64,000 bases of DNA from Flavobacteriaceae bacterium GSB9 (lineage in GTDB: Bacteria; Bacteroidota; Bacteroidia; Flavobacteriales; Flavobacteriaceae), in assembly GCA_022749295.1 (NCBI GenBank), contig CP062007.1:1426001-1490000 (forward strand). The letters are read 5' to 3'. How positions within the stretch are numbered: the stretch's first letter is position 1; each line of letters opens with the position of its first letter. Of this stretch, positions 1-8,375 are shown piece after piece. Both the position numbers and the translations under genes were made by a program. Under the pieces are notes generated by a model. It did no database searches. It was not told the DNA's origin and saw only the letters and a program-made list of their open reading frames with translations.

Positions 1-454
1 GGTAGGTTACAATACCGATTGCTACGGGTTTAAAAAATCCCTAAAACCACTACTAAAAAAGCACCATAAAAAAGCGCTGATTTTAGGAACAGGTGGTGCC
101 AGTAAAGCGGTCGCTTTTAGTCTGGACGAGTTGGGCATATCTTACCAATACGTATCGAGAAAACTGTCGGAAGGCATTGCTTTTAGCTACGATACTTTAA
201 CCGAAGACGATATTAAAAACCATCAGATTATTGTCAACTGTTCGCCCGTTGGCACATTTCCAAATGTAGACAAATGCCCAAACATTCCTTATGGCGGAAT
301 ATCGGATAACCATATTTTATACGATTTGATTTACAACCCTAGCGAGACGCTATTCTTAAGCAAAGGAAAGGAGAAAAACGCGACGATTATTAATGGCCTA
401 GAAATGTTAAAATTACAGGCCGAAAAAGCATGGTCTATTTGGAACCTTTACTAA
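1..454 (+). CDS. aroE: Shikimate dehydrogenase, C-terminal part (5' end outside window)
   Basis: The open frame runs in from the left edge; codons begin at base 2. It catalyses the NADPH-dependent reduction of 3-dehydroshikimate to shikimate in aromatic amino acid synthesis. What is visible begins at the family's GxNTD motif (GYNTDCYGF, bases 5-31), followed by the nucleotide-binding loop LGTGGASKAV at about bases 83-112, and the NCSPVGTFP segment (about 236-262). The end is well conserved with the NGLEML motif near the C terminus. About 150 residues are present of a usual 240-250. The N-terminal shikimate-binding half lies outside the window. A TTG at 131 is internal and not a start. Family assignment is certain from these motifs. 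Confidence 0.95.
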   Translation, partial: VGYNTDCYGFKKSLKPLLKKHHKKALILGTGGASKAVAFSLDELGISYQYVSRKLSEGIAFSYDTLTEDDIKNHQIIVNCSPVGTFPNVDKCPNIPYGGISDNHILYDLIYNPSETLFLSKGKEKNATIINGLEMLKLQAEKAWSIWNLY

Positions 455-559
455 AACCCATTTAAAACAGTTAAAACTTTTTTAACTGCTTTGTAAATAC
501 TTTACTTGTTAGTATCTTTAAGGTTCTTATATTGACTATGAACCTTAACATTTTTAAAA

Positions 560-2557
560 ATGTCTGATATTAATAAACCACAGGAAGAAGAAAGCGCTAA
601 CAAAACCAATTCAAACGAAAATCCGAACGAATTAGACGCTAACAAAACAACCAACGAAACTTCAAAAGTAGATTCCCAATCGGCTAAAGACGATGGCGAA
701 GTTTCAAAGGAGACGCCTGAAGAAGACACTGCCAGTTCGAACGACGATTCTTCTAATGAAGATGATAAAGTTATGGATGAAATTGACGAGTCAAATGCTG
801 AAGATGCTGAAGATGAAGGCAACAAAGATAGACATACCATAGAATTTAAAGCCTACGACACCATGTCGTTAGAAGCCCTTGCCATTGAGTTGGAAAAACT
901 TCTAAAAAATGAAAAAGTTCAGGCCATTCGCAACCATGTTAGTCAAATAAACTCAGAATTTAAAACAAAATTTCAAGCCCTTCTTGATGAGAAAAAAGAA
1001 GACTTTATCAACGATGGCGGTAACGAAATTGATTTTTTTTACTCATCACCTGTTCAAAAACGGTACAAAACGGCTTATAGAGAATACAGAAAAAAACTTA
1101 ATGAGCACTATCAAAATTTAGAAAAAAACCTAAAACAGAATCTAGCCGATAAGCTTGAAATTATTGAAGAATTAAAAGGGCTTATTAATGTTGAAGAAAA
1201 TATAAACACCACTTACAAACACTTCAAGGAACTTCAAGAACGTTGGAGAAATACGGGACCAATTCCACGTGACAAATACAATAACGCTTGGAACAGTTAC
1301 CACCACCACGTAGAAATGTTTTATGATTTTTTACACCTTAACCGCGACCTTCGTGATCTCGATTTTAAGCATAATTTAGAAAAGAAGTTACTCATTATAG
1401 AGCGTGCTGAAGAATTAGCAAAAGACGACAATATCATGCGTGCCTTTAGGGAGCTTCAAGAGTTGCACAAAATGTGGAAAGAAGAGCTGGGGCCCGTTGC
1501 CAGAGAACACAGAGAAGAAATCTGGGGGCGTTTTAAGGCTGCAACCAAAATTATTAACGATAAACGTCAACTTTACTACAAGGAAATAGACAAAATCTAC
1601 GAAAAAAACTTAGAGAAAAAGCTCGAAATTATTGACCAAATCAAGGCCGTAACCACCCAAGAAGGAAACACTCATGGGGCTTGGCAAAAAAAGATTCGAA
1701 CTATTGAAGGGCTAAGGGAAGATTTTTTTAATGCCGGAAAAGTCCCCATTAAAGTTAATGAAGACACTTGGGCAAAATTCAAAGAAGCCGTTAGGACCTT
1801 TAACCGAAAAAAGAATGCCTTTTACAAAGGATTAAAAAAAGAACAGTACAAAAATCTAGAATTAAAACTTGATTTAGTAAAAATTGCTGAAGACAACAAG
1901 GACAGCGAAGATTACGAGACGGTTACGCCTTTAATGAAAAAAATCCAAAGCGATTGGAAAAAAATAGGGCACGTACCACGTAAAGACAGCGACAAAATAT
2001 GGAAGCGCTTTAAAGCGGCCTGTAATCATTATTTTGACAGAATACACGCCAAAAGAAATGCTGCAAGCAAAGAACAGCACGAGGCCTTTAGTAAAAAGAG
2101 TGATCTATTAAACAACCTAAAAAAACTTAGTCTTCCAAGTGACAAAGAAAAAAGCCTCGACCTTGTAAATGAGCAAATTGCGGTGTGGCAAAATATAGGC
2201 AAGGTTCCTAATGACAAACGCTTTATCGAGAATAAATTTCAAAAAACTATTGACGACATTCTTACGGGATTAAAAGTTCCGAAGAACGAAATTGAAATGA
2301 TTAAGTTCGAAAATAAATTGGATGCGCTGAATGCCGCCGATAACAATAGGGACCTGGATAATGAACGTATTTTTATCCGCAAGAAAATTGATGAAGTAAA
2401 AGGACAAATCAATCAACTTGAAAACAATTTACAATTTTTCACTAATGTGGAAGATGATAATCCTGTTGTAAAAGAAGTTAAAGACAACATTAAAACACAT
2501 AAAGAATCCTTAAAAATCTGGAAAGAGAAGCTTAGTAAAATTAAAGAGCTTTACTAA
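560..2557 (+). CDS. DUF349 domain-containing protein
   Basis: This 665-residue protein has an acidic, low-complexity N-terminal stretch (roughly residues 1-90, rich in E, D, S and N). About five tandem DUF349 helical repeats follow. Each carries a W...G.vP....iW.rFk-type core, for example ERWRNTGPIPRDKYNNAW, QSDWKKIGHVPRKDSDKIW and VWQNIGKVPNDKRF. The C-terminal 80 residues are a predicted coiled coil. No signal peptide is present, so it is cytoplasmic. DUF349 proteins are near-universal in Flavobacteriia, but their function is not established. It follows aroE by 105 bp and is convergent with the T9SS protein at 2566. No hairpin terminator is visible between the two ends. The family call is firm and the function unknown. 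Confidence 0.9.
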   Translation: MSDINKPQEEESANKTNSNENPNELDANKTTNETSKVDSQSAKDDGEVSKETPEEDTASSNDDSSNEDDKVMDEIDESNAEDAEDEGNKDRHTIEFKAYDTMSLEALAIELEKLLKNEKVQAIRNHVSQINSEFKTKFQALLDEKKEDFINDGGNEIDFFYSSPVQKRYKTAYREYRKKLNEHYQNLEKNLKQNLADKLEIIEELKGLINVEENINTTYKHFKELQERWRNTGPIPRDKYNNAWNSYHHHVEMFYDFLHLNRDLRDLDFKHNLEKKLLIIERAEELAKDDNIMRAFRELQELHKMWKEELGPVAREHREEIWGRFKAATKIINDKRQLYYKEIDKIYEKNLEKKLEIIDQIKAVTTQEGNTHGAWQKKIRTIEGLREDFFNAGKVPIKVNEDTWAKFKEAVRTFNRKKNAFYKGLKKEQYKNLELKLDLVKIAEDNKDSEDYETVTPLMKKIQSDWKKIGHVPRKDSDKIWKRFKAACNHYFDRIHAKRNAASKEQHEAFSKKSDLLNNLKKLSLPSDKEKSLDLVNEQIAVWQNIGKVPNDKRFIENKFQKTIDDILTGLKVPKNEIEMIKFENKLDALNAADNNRDLDNERIFIRKKIDEVKGQINQLENNLQFFTNVEDDNPVVKEVKDNIKTHKESLKIWKEKLSKIKELY

Positions 2558-2565
2558 CTATTTTT

Positions 2566-5133
2566 TCACCTTTTTAAACTAAAATGTCCACGGTAGATTT
2601 TTGTTCCGCCAGAGGTTTTAATTAGTTCGGCCACAAACCAATAATCTGAATTTGGCAAGAATTCACCTTTAAAAGTGCCGTCCCAAAAGTCGTTGGCTTT
2701 AAATTGTTTTAATAACTTTCCGTAACGATCATAAATATTCACGGTAGATTGGGGTGTAAAATTTGTTCCTAAACCTTCTATTTGCCAAAAATCGTTTTGC
2801 CCATCGTTATTTGGTGTAAAAAACTTAGGGAATCCTAGAATAAAAACATCTACAGAGGTTACACCGCAGCCATTTTTATCTCTTACATAAACTGTATGTG
2901 CTCCCGGGTTCAGTCGCATAAAAACTGGAGAATCCTGATAGTTAGAATCATCTACTGCAAATTCATAGTCACCAATGCCTAAATTATTGTTAACGTTATC
3001 TATTGAAATGCTGTTATTTTCAGTAGCATCAACAATCGAGACATCATCAAAACCAATTACCGCCTTTGCCGATTCCTGTACCGTAAAATAAACAGGATCA
3101 GAATCACATCCGTAAGACGACCGTGCCACAACCGAATATTCCCCACCGGATACTATCTCTGCACTTGGCATATTACTAATAACCTCACCACTACTGTTAA
3201 ACCAACGGTATGTATTACTGGCATCGACATTAAAAGCTGAAACGACAACTGGCTCACCTTCGCTACAATAGGTTTGAAATTCATCAATTTCAAATTCAGG
3301 CTCACCATAAACGGTTAGCCTCAATACAGGTGCAATACCATAGCACATGCCGTTATCACTACTTTCTACCCGAACAAAAACATCCTGGAAATAGGCAATG
3401 CTATTTTGGTATTTGGTTGGCTGTGCTATTCTATTTTGCTCCAATTGTGCATCTTCAGCACGTTCGTAATAACTGATACTTAAATTTTGAGCCGCAGGAA
3501 ATTGACTTTTTAAGGCACCTTCAGTTTGTGATAAATCGAATTCATGTAAACCATCAAAAACACCATCGTCATCACACGTATTTAGCGCTTCAAAATATCC
3601 CGACGGAAAAGCTGTCGTTGAAACTTGAAGGGTTATTATTGAAATTCGGTAACATCCCCTTGTGTTTTCAACACGAGCATAAACAGGATTATTTGTTTGA
3701 TTATTAATTGATGATGTTATGGTATTATTACTTGTTTCGGCATCATTATAAGTTGGATGATAGGAAATAGTAACATTTGATTCTGAAGTAATATAAGGTG
3801 TTATTTCAGAAAGATTAAATTCCGTAAAACCATCTGAAATTAGGTCGGCATCACAGTTTTTAAAGTCAATTGAAGGCTTTGCCAATGGTGGTTTAGAAAC
3901 CACAATGTTAAATGAAGTTTCTGTTAAACAGGAACTCATCTTTGTATTTATAATTTTCACGTAAATAGTCTGTCCACCTGCCACGGTGTTTATAAAACTA
4001 CTGGGATTAGGTATAGCATTACTATAATTAGCGTCTAAAAAATATTCGAAATAAAAATTGTCAGGATTATTTCCGTTTAACAAAGCCGTTTCTTTATTGG
4101 TTAAATCGAAATCTGTAAAGCCATTGTAATCGTCACCATCATTTAAATTATCACACTCCGAATACGTTAAAACCGATGACAAAGGAGAAACCACCGTCAA
4201 AGCATAAAGATTTGTACTAGCAGATATGGATACAACGGGGTCGCCCGGCATACCACCATATTCCACGATATAACCCTTTGGATAATAGGGCCCGGGAGGC
4301 TCACCAAATTCTCTCAAATCATTCCAAGCACCGGGAATTCCAATACTGGGATCGGTGATATGTAAATAATCCTCTCCTCCATTTACGTTGTTAGGCTCAT
4401 TATAATTCCAATTAGCATAATTAGGAGTAGAACCATTAGCCAACCCATTCCAAAAAACAGTACCGGCATCTGGGCCCGTTACCCATTTCCATTCACCTTC
4501 ATTTTCTTCATCGGTTCCGCCTAGCCATCCTGCGCCCGAGGCTTGTTCGCCAGCCAACTGTGCCTCTTCAGGATAAAGAATAGTGGCTAAATAGCCCTGT
4601 AAACCAAAATAAGTTCGGGCTTCGGCCTTTGTTTTTGCATCACTCCAAGTGATTCCGTAATCTGAAACATACTCATAGTAATGCCCCGTTAACGGTAAGT
4701 AATTGGCGTCACCAATGGTAATAGAAAAACTTTTATCATTGGGCTGAGCACTTGAACTTTGAAAAACAACATCTTTTACGGCAGCCACTAGATTTATGTA
4801 ACTAACTTGACTAGAAGATGTACCCGTTAAGGTTAATTTGCCTTCTACAGAATTCCATGATGTTGCGATATCAGGATGTGTACCGAGCAGAAGCAACATA
4901 TCTTCTCCTTGTTGATAGCCCGTTGAAATTTGAATGTACAAGGCTTCAATTCCCTCATCATCGGGATCTTCTATATCAAAATCGGTAACAATATGTATTT
5001 GGCTTTGTGGGCAATAGGGTTGATTTCCTGTTGCAGACAACGTAGGTGCTATATTTTGAGACCATGAACATGGCACTAAAAATACCAATAACACAAATTT
5101 AAAAACCGAATAATATACTTGATTGTCCAACAA
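2566..5133 (-). CDS. T9SS type B secreted protein with C-type lectin domain
   Basis: This is an 855-residue secreted protein. The N terminus is a signal peptide ending near CSWSQ. A cadherin/Calx-like segment follows. A C-type lectin-like domain lies at about residues 150-300, with the typical WxxA start, GWLGGTDEE, WKWVTGP, NWNYNEPNN, EDY and WNDL motifs. The middle carries repeated Ig-like modules with the cue CDxxxDGxxxFdLs, seen at least three times. The end is the gliding-motility-associated / type B sorting tail, with FFTPNNDGQNDFW and NIYDRYGKLL. The EPN in the lectin loop is the signature seen in mannose-type lectins, so glycan binding is a reasonable inference. It is a single gene with no obvious operon partner. 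The T9SS route and surface or extracellular location follow from the tail. Confidence 0.9.
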   Translation of the reverse strand: MLDNQVYYSVFKFVLLVFLVPCSWSQNIAPTLSATGNQPYCPQSQIHIVTDFDIEDPDDEGIEALYIQISTGYQQGEDMLLLLGTHPDIATSWNSVEGKLTLTGTSSSQVSYINLVAAVKDVVFQSSSAQPNDKSFSITIGDANYLPLTGHYYEYVSDYGITWSDAKTKAEARTYFGLQGYLATILYPEEAQLAGEQASGAGWLGGTDEENEGEWKWVTGPDAGTVFWNGLANGSTPNYANWNYNEPNNVNGGEDYLHITDPSIGIPGAWNDLREFGEPPGPYYPKGYIVEYGGMPGDPVVSISASTNLYALTVVSPLSSVLTYSECDNLNDGDDYNGFTDFDLTNKETALLNGNNPDNFYFEYFLDANYSNAIPNPSSFINTVAGGQTIYVKIINTKMSSCLTETSFNIVVSKPPLAKPSIDFKNCDADLISDGFTEFNLSEITPYITSESNVTISYHPTYNDAETSNNTITSSINNQTNNPVYARVENTRGCYRISIITLQVSTTAFPSGYFEALNTCDDDGVFDGLHEFDLSQTEGALKSQFPAAQNLSISYYERAEDAQLEQNRIAQPTKYQNSIAYFQDVFVRVESSDNGMCYGIAPVLRLTVYGEPEFEIDEFQTYCSEGEPVVVSAFNVDASNTYRWFNSSGEVISNMPSAEIVSGGEYSVVARSSYGCDSDPVYFTVQESAKAVIGFDDVSIVDATENNSISIDNVNNNLGIGDYEFAVDDSNYQDSPVFMRLNPGAHTVYVRDKNGCGVTSVDVFILGFPKFFTPNNDGQNDFWQIEGLGTNFTPQSTVNIYDRYGKLLKQFKANDFWDGTFKGEFLPNSDYWFVAELIKTSGGTKIYRGHFSLKR

Positions 5134-5221
5134 TTGCTATTAATTTGTTTAAAGAAAACAAATATTTACCAAATGTCTAGCTTATTTTACATCTTTAAGA
5201 TAAAAACTAGAAATAGTACGA

Positions 5222-5995
5222 CTAAAGACTTTTAGCTTCCTCCCAAAACACATCCATTTCTGCCAAAGTCATATCTTTTAGAGGTTTGTTAAGGGCTTTT
5301 GCTTTATTTTCTAGGTATTGAAAGCGCTTCGAGAATTTTTTATTCGTGCGTTCTAAGGCATTTTCGGGGTTTATATTTAAAAAACGGGCATAGTTAACCA
5401 TTGAAAATAGCACGTCGCCAAACTCACTTTCCATGGCATCGATATTGCAGTTTCTCACTTCGGTTTTAAACTCGTTAAGCTCCTCTTCTACTTTTTCCCA
5501 AACTTGGTTTGGATGCTCCCAATCGAACCCCACACCAGCTACTTTTTCTTGAATTCTATTGGCTTTCACCAAAGCCGGCAAACTTCTTGGAACACCTTCC
5601 AATACACTTTTTTTACCTTCTTTGAGTTTTAAATTTTCCCAATTTCGTTTAACGTCCTCTTCATTTTCAACCTTTACATCACTGTAAATGTGCGGGTGTC
5701 TGCTTATTAATTTTTCACAAATACTATTACAAACATCGGCAATATCAAAATCATTGGTCTCGCTGCCAATTTTTGAATAAAATACTATGTGCAACAACAC
5801 ATCACCCAATTCCTTTTTTACTTCTTCAAGATCATTATCTAATATAGCATCACCCAATTCGTAAGTTTCTTCTATGGTAAGATGGCGAAGCGTTTCCATG
5901 GTTTGTTTTTTATCCCACGGACATTGCTCCCGCAATTCGTCCATAATAGTTAATAATCTATCGAAAGCTTTTAGCTGATTGGCTCTGGAATTCAT
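5222..5995 (-). CDS. mazG: Nucleoside triphosphate pyrophosphohydrolase MazG
   Basis: MazG hydrolyses NTPs and dNTPs to monophosphate and pyrophosphate and acts as a house-cleaning enzyme. Two MazG helical domains are visible: the first with LTIEETYELGDAI and EEVKKELGDVLLH (metal-binding E/D cluster), the second with EKVEEELNEF and ESEFGDVLFSMVNYARF. The length (257 aa) equals that of the E. coli enzyme family. The start is placed at the ATG ending at 5995. The frame also opens at a TTG ending at 6013, but that TTG is inside a -7 promoter element, TATTTTTG on the minus strand (6011-6018), so it should not be in the transcript. This implies a very short leader of roughly ten bases. Confidence 0.93.
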   Translation of the reverse strand: MNSRANQLKAFDRLLTIMDELREQCPWDKKQTMETLRHLTIEETYELGDAILDNDLEEVKKELGDVLLHIVFYSKIGSETNDFDIADVCNSICEKLISRHPHIYSDVKVENEEDVKRNWENLKLKEGKKSVLEGVPRSLPALVKANRIQEKVAGVGFDWEHPNQVWEKVEEELNEFKTEVRNCNIDAMESEFGDVLFSMVNYARFLNINPENALERTNKKFSKRFQYLENKAKALNKPLKDMTLAEMDVFWEEAKSL

Positions 5996-6010
5996 AATGA
6001 GACGTTTTGG

Positions 6011-6018
6011 CAAAAATA
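6011..6018 (-). promoter_or_regulatory. -7 promoter element of mazG
   Basis: The minus strand reads TATTTTTG, a match to the Bacteroidota TAnnTTTG -7 element. It lies 16 bases before the chosen mazG ATG. No convincing -33 TTTG is present at the usual spacing, so this is a half-site prediction. Confidence 0.45.
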
Positions 6019-6053
6019 CAATTATTAATACTTTTTTGAATTACGTAAAATGG

Positions 6054-6086
6054 AAAAAGGCAGCCTAAAACAGACTGCCTTTTTAT
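6054..6086 (-). terminator. Intrinsic terminator of the ECF sigma/DUF4252 operon
   Basis: Stem AAAAAGGCAG (6054-6063) pairs with CTGCCTTTTT (6075-6084) around an 11-base loop. Read on the minus strand it ends in a U-run. It sits 20 bp after the stop of the last operon gene and before the mazG promoter. Confidence 0.8.
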
Positions 6087-6105
6087 TATTAAATTTTACT
6101 ATAAA

Positions 6106-6648
6106 TTACTGAAAGAAACTCATAATATTTTCAATTTTCTTTTCGTCGATATCGGCACTTTGCATGGCTTTTATTAAGGTAATCATTTTATCGGGATTCA
6201 TATCGTCTCCTAATACACGTACAATTCCAAACCCTAAATCTTTTGAATTACCAAAAACAACAACCTCATCGGCTTCATTATCATCGCCAATATATTTCAC
6301 GACTATTTTATTGCCTTTATCGTTAAACTCTATTAAGTCGTTATACTTTTCGTTGCTTAAAATGGCTTTTACTTTAGTAAGTTCTGTTTCATAGGCCTCA
6401 ACATTAGTTTGATTGGCCTTAAACCCTAAAAAATTGAGTTTATTTACCGATTCGTAAGCTTCTTTCTGCGCTTCAGTAAAATCGGACTTGTCAATTTCAA
6501 TCATGGATAACGGAAAGTCTTGTGTGATGAAATTTTTGTTTTCCTGATTATCTACATAATAGCGCTGCAAACTACCCTCATTACCGCAGCTTATTAAGAT
6601 AGCTGCAGTAAAAAGAGTAAAAATTAAATAGTTAACTGTTCGTTGCAT
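6106..6648 (-). CDS. DUF4252 lipoprotein
   Basis: This 180-residue protein has a lipoprotein signal peptide with the lipid-attachment cysteine at residue 21 (ILISCGNE). The rest matches the DUF4252 pattern: a small mixed alpha/beta fold with an MIEIDKSDF-type opening and a C-terminal helix (MITLIKAMQSADID). DUF4252 proteins are common in Bacteroidota, often in pairs behind an ECF sigma factor, and their biochemical role is not known. It is the last gene of the four-gene minus-strand operon, 9 bp after its paralogue, and is followed by a hairpin terminator. Confidence 0.85.
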   Translation of the reverse strand: MQRTVNYLIFTLFTAAILISCGNEGSLQRYYVDNQENKNFITQDFPLSMIEIDKSDFTEAQKEAYESVNKLNFLGFKANQTNVEAYETELTKVKAILSNEKYNDLIEFNDKGNKIVVKYIGDDNEADEVVVFGNSKDLGFGIVRVLGDDMNPDKMITLIKAMQSADIDEKKIENIMSFFQ

Positions 6649-6657
6649 GATTGACGA

Positions 6658-7218
6658 TTATTTATTTTTCTCGAGGTGTTGCCCACCAGGAATGTTCATT
6701 TTATCGGTAAGCTTTGATATTTGGTTCAAATCGATATCGCCAGTTAAAGACACTACGACGGTCTCTATTTTACGTTCTTTACCATTAATTTCAATTTTAT
6801 CTTCCATCACCTTATCAATGCCATTAACAAATATTAAAAGCTCCTTAACATGATCAACATCTTTACCTTCCTTTACATAAAAGTTAACATTAGTGCCATC
6901 GTCCTTAACTTCCATCAATTCTTCTAGATTACTGGAGCGCGACTTTACCCATTTGGCAATATCGCTAGAGATGGTTTTATTATCGGTTACGATAGTTTTA
7001 AAACTGGTAATACTCTTAACCATATCCATATAGGCTTTAGCTTCGGCATCATCAGTATCGATCCCTATTTTGGCTATCATTTGAAACATTTTTGGTTTGA
7101 TGTTTACATAAGTTACATCGGTATTGTCGCTATATTTTTCAAAAACATCCTTTTGTGCTAATGCGGTTAACGGCAGTAACAAAACTGCCAATGCGATTAC
7201 TAATATTCTATTTTTCAT
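6658..7218 (-). CDS. DUF4252 periplasmic protein
   Basis: This 186-residue protein begins with a Sec signal peptide cleaved near ALAQKD. It lacks a lipobox cysteine, unlike its downstream paralogue. The mature part has the DUF4252 features: a VTYVNIKPKMFQMIA opening, a MDMVKSITSFKT helix and a paired strand near VEVKDDGTNVNFYV. It lies in the operon sigma factor - membrane protein - DUF4252 - DUF4252. One exported soluble copy beside one lipid-anchored copy suggests a pair working at the envelope. That is inference from localisation only. Confidence 0.85.
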   Translation of the reverse strand: MKNRILVIALAVLLLPLTALAQKDVFEKYSDNTDVTYVNIKPKMFQMIAKIGIDTDDAEAKAYMDMVKSITSFKTIVTDNKTISSDIAKWVKSRSSNLEELMEVKDDGTNVNFYVKEGKDVDHVKELLIFVNGIDKVMEDKIEINGKERKIETVVVSLTGDIDLNQISKLTDKMNIPGGQHLEKNK

Positions 7219-7260
7219 GATTTTTGTTTTTAAGTTATGTAATACGTTTCTGTTTTTTGA

Positions 7261-7734
7261 TTAATTTTTAAAAATGATACTTGTTGTGTTTTCAACCTCG
7301 TTGAGATATCCCAATGCAGATGTACCTTTTTCCATCTCGTTTAGATATCCAACAGTTGAAGCACCTTTGTTGAACTTTTCGGAAATCATTTCCATGGATT
7401 TTGAAAATTCGTTAAAGGCTAATTCTGGATCCTCATAAGTTCCTAAATCGTTGTTATTTGTTGATTTACTCATAAAAACCCCCAACATGATAACGGCTAC
7501 AGCTGCGACACTAATCCATTTGTAATTAAATTTACGTTTGGTTTTTAATGGAATGTCTTTGGTAAACTGTTCTTGTTGGTTTACCGAAAAATACGTAAAT
7601 AAGGGCTTGTAAACTTCTAAATGGGGTGCAACCGTGTCGCTCTTAAAATAGTTTTTCAACACTTGCTCTTCCTTTAGCGTGGTTTCGCCATTTTCGTACT
7701 TTTCAATTAGTTTTTCAATATTATTTAACACCAT
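7261..7734 (-). CDS. Small membrane protein, probable anti-sigma partner
   Basis: This 157-residue protein starts with a cytoplasmic helical region of about 75 residues ([19 protein letters not shown]). One membrane segment follows at about residues 78-93 ([16 protein letters not shown]). The periplasmic part has a short near-repeat in which [12 protein letters not shown] is followed by GYLNEVENT. The size, the topology and a 14-bp overlap with the sigma factor gene in front of it match anti-sigma regulators. I cannot see a named anti-sigma domain, so this rests on context. It has been labelled hypothetical in related genomes as far as I know. Confidence 0.6.
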   Translation of the reverse strand: MVLNNIEKLIEKYENGETTLKEEQVLKNYFKSDTVAPHLEVYKPLFTYFSVNQQEQFTKDIPLKTKRKFNYKWISVAAVAVIMLGVFMSKSTNNNDLGTYEDPELAFNEFSKSMEMISEKFNKGASTVGYLNEMEKGTSALGYLNEVENTTSIIFKN

Positions 7735-8230
7735 AACTATGTGTTTTTGTTAATTTTTCTCTTATCGTTTTTCGTGCTCTCGACAATGCTACCCGAATTG
7801 CCGTTTGGTTCATATCGAGCATTTTTGAAATCTCGTCGTAATCATATTCTTCAACATCTCGCAATTGAATAATCATACGTTGTTGTTCGGGCAACGCTTC
7901 AATAATTTTTGCCACCCAATTTACACTGTCATTTAACTCAACCTGCTTTTGTAATGCCGTTTGTTTGTCTTCGTAATTACTGTGCACCAATTTTAAATTT
8001 TGTGCTTGCTTCGATTTTAATTTATCGAAACAGTAATTCTTAGTCATGGTCATCGAAAAAGCTTCAACGTTTTTATAGTCTTGAATCTTTTTCTTGTTGT
8101 TCCATAATTTCAAAAGCACTTCCTGCGTGGCGTCTTCGGCTTCCTCGGTCGATACCAACAGCCGTTTTGCTAAACGGAACACTTTATCCTTAAATGGCAA
8201 TACAATATTTAAAAACTCAGTTTGAGTCAT
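7721..8230 (-). CDS. ECF RNA polymerase sigma factor
   Basis: This 169-residue sigma-70 family protein of the ECF type has only regions 2 and 4. Region 2 is visible as [21 protein letters not shown] (the DAxQxVxLxxW signature), and region 4 as [27 protein letters not shown], followed by the recognition helix [20 protein letters not shown]. It heads an operon with a membrane protein and two DUF4252 proteins. Upstream on the minus strand is a GTAAC - 16 bases - CGTC arrangement that resembles an ECF-type promoter, so autoregulation is likely. Confidence 0.93.
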   Translation of the reverse strand: MTQTEFLNIVLPFKDKVFRLAKRLLVSTEEAEDATQEVLLKLWNNKKKIQDYKNVEAFSMTMTKNYCFDKLKSKQAQNLKLVHSNYEDKQTALQKQVELNDSVNWVAKIIEALPEQQRMIIQLRDVEEYDYDEISKMLDMNQTAIRVALSRARKTIREKLTKTHSYGVK

Positions 8231-8281
8231 TTTTTGGTTTGGTTTTATTAAAATAGCTTAGTTAGGGCTATTTGATATTAC

Positions 8282-8306
8282 GACGAACCAGGTTCTGTTT
8301 TGTTAC
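8282..8306 (-). promoter_or_regulatory. Candidate ECF-type promoter of the sigma operon
   Basis: On the minus strand GTAAC (8302-8306) is followed after 16 bases by CGTC (8282-8285). This resembles the -35 AAC / -10 CGTC pattern used by many ECF sigma factors. It lies about 50 bases before the sigma factor start codon. The match is by eye. Confidence 0.5.
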
Positions 8307-8375
8307 AAAAATTTTTTAAAACGCAATAATGTAAGTAATTTTAAGGTTTTATAGACTATATATTTAAACCGTTAC

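Noticed and set aside
502-840. Serine-rich minus-strand open frame opposite the DUF349 gene
   Set aside because: It is the complement of the acidic low-complexity N terminus of the DUF349 protein, and has no promoter or family features.
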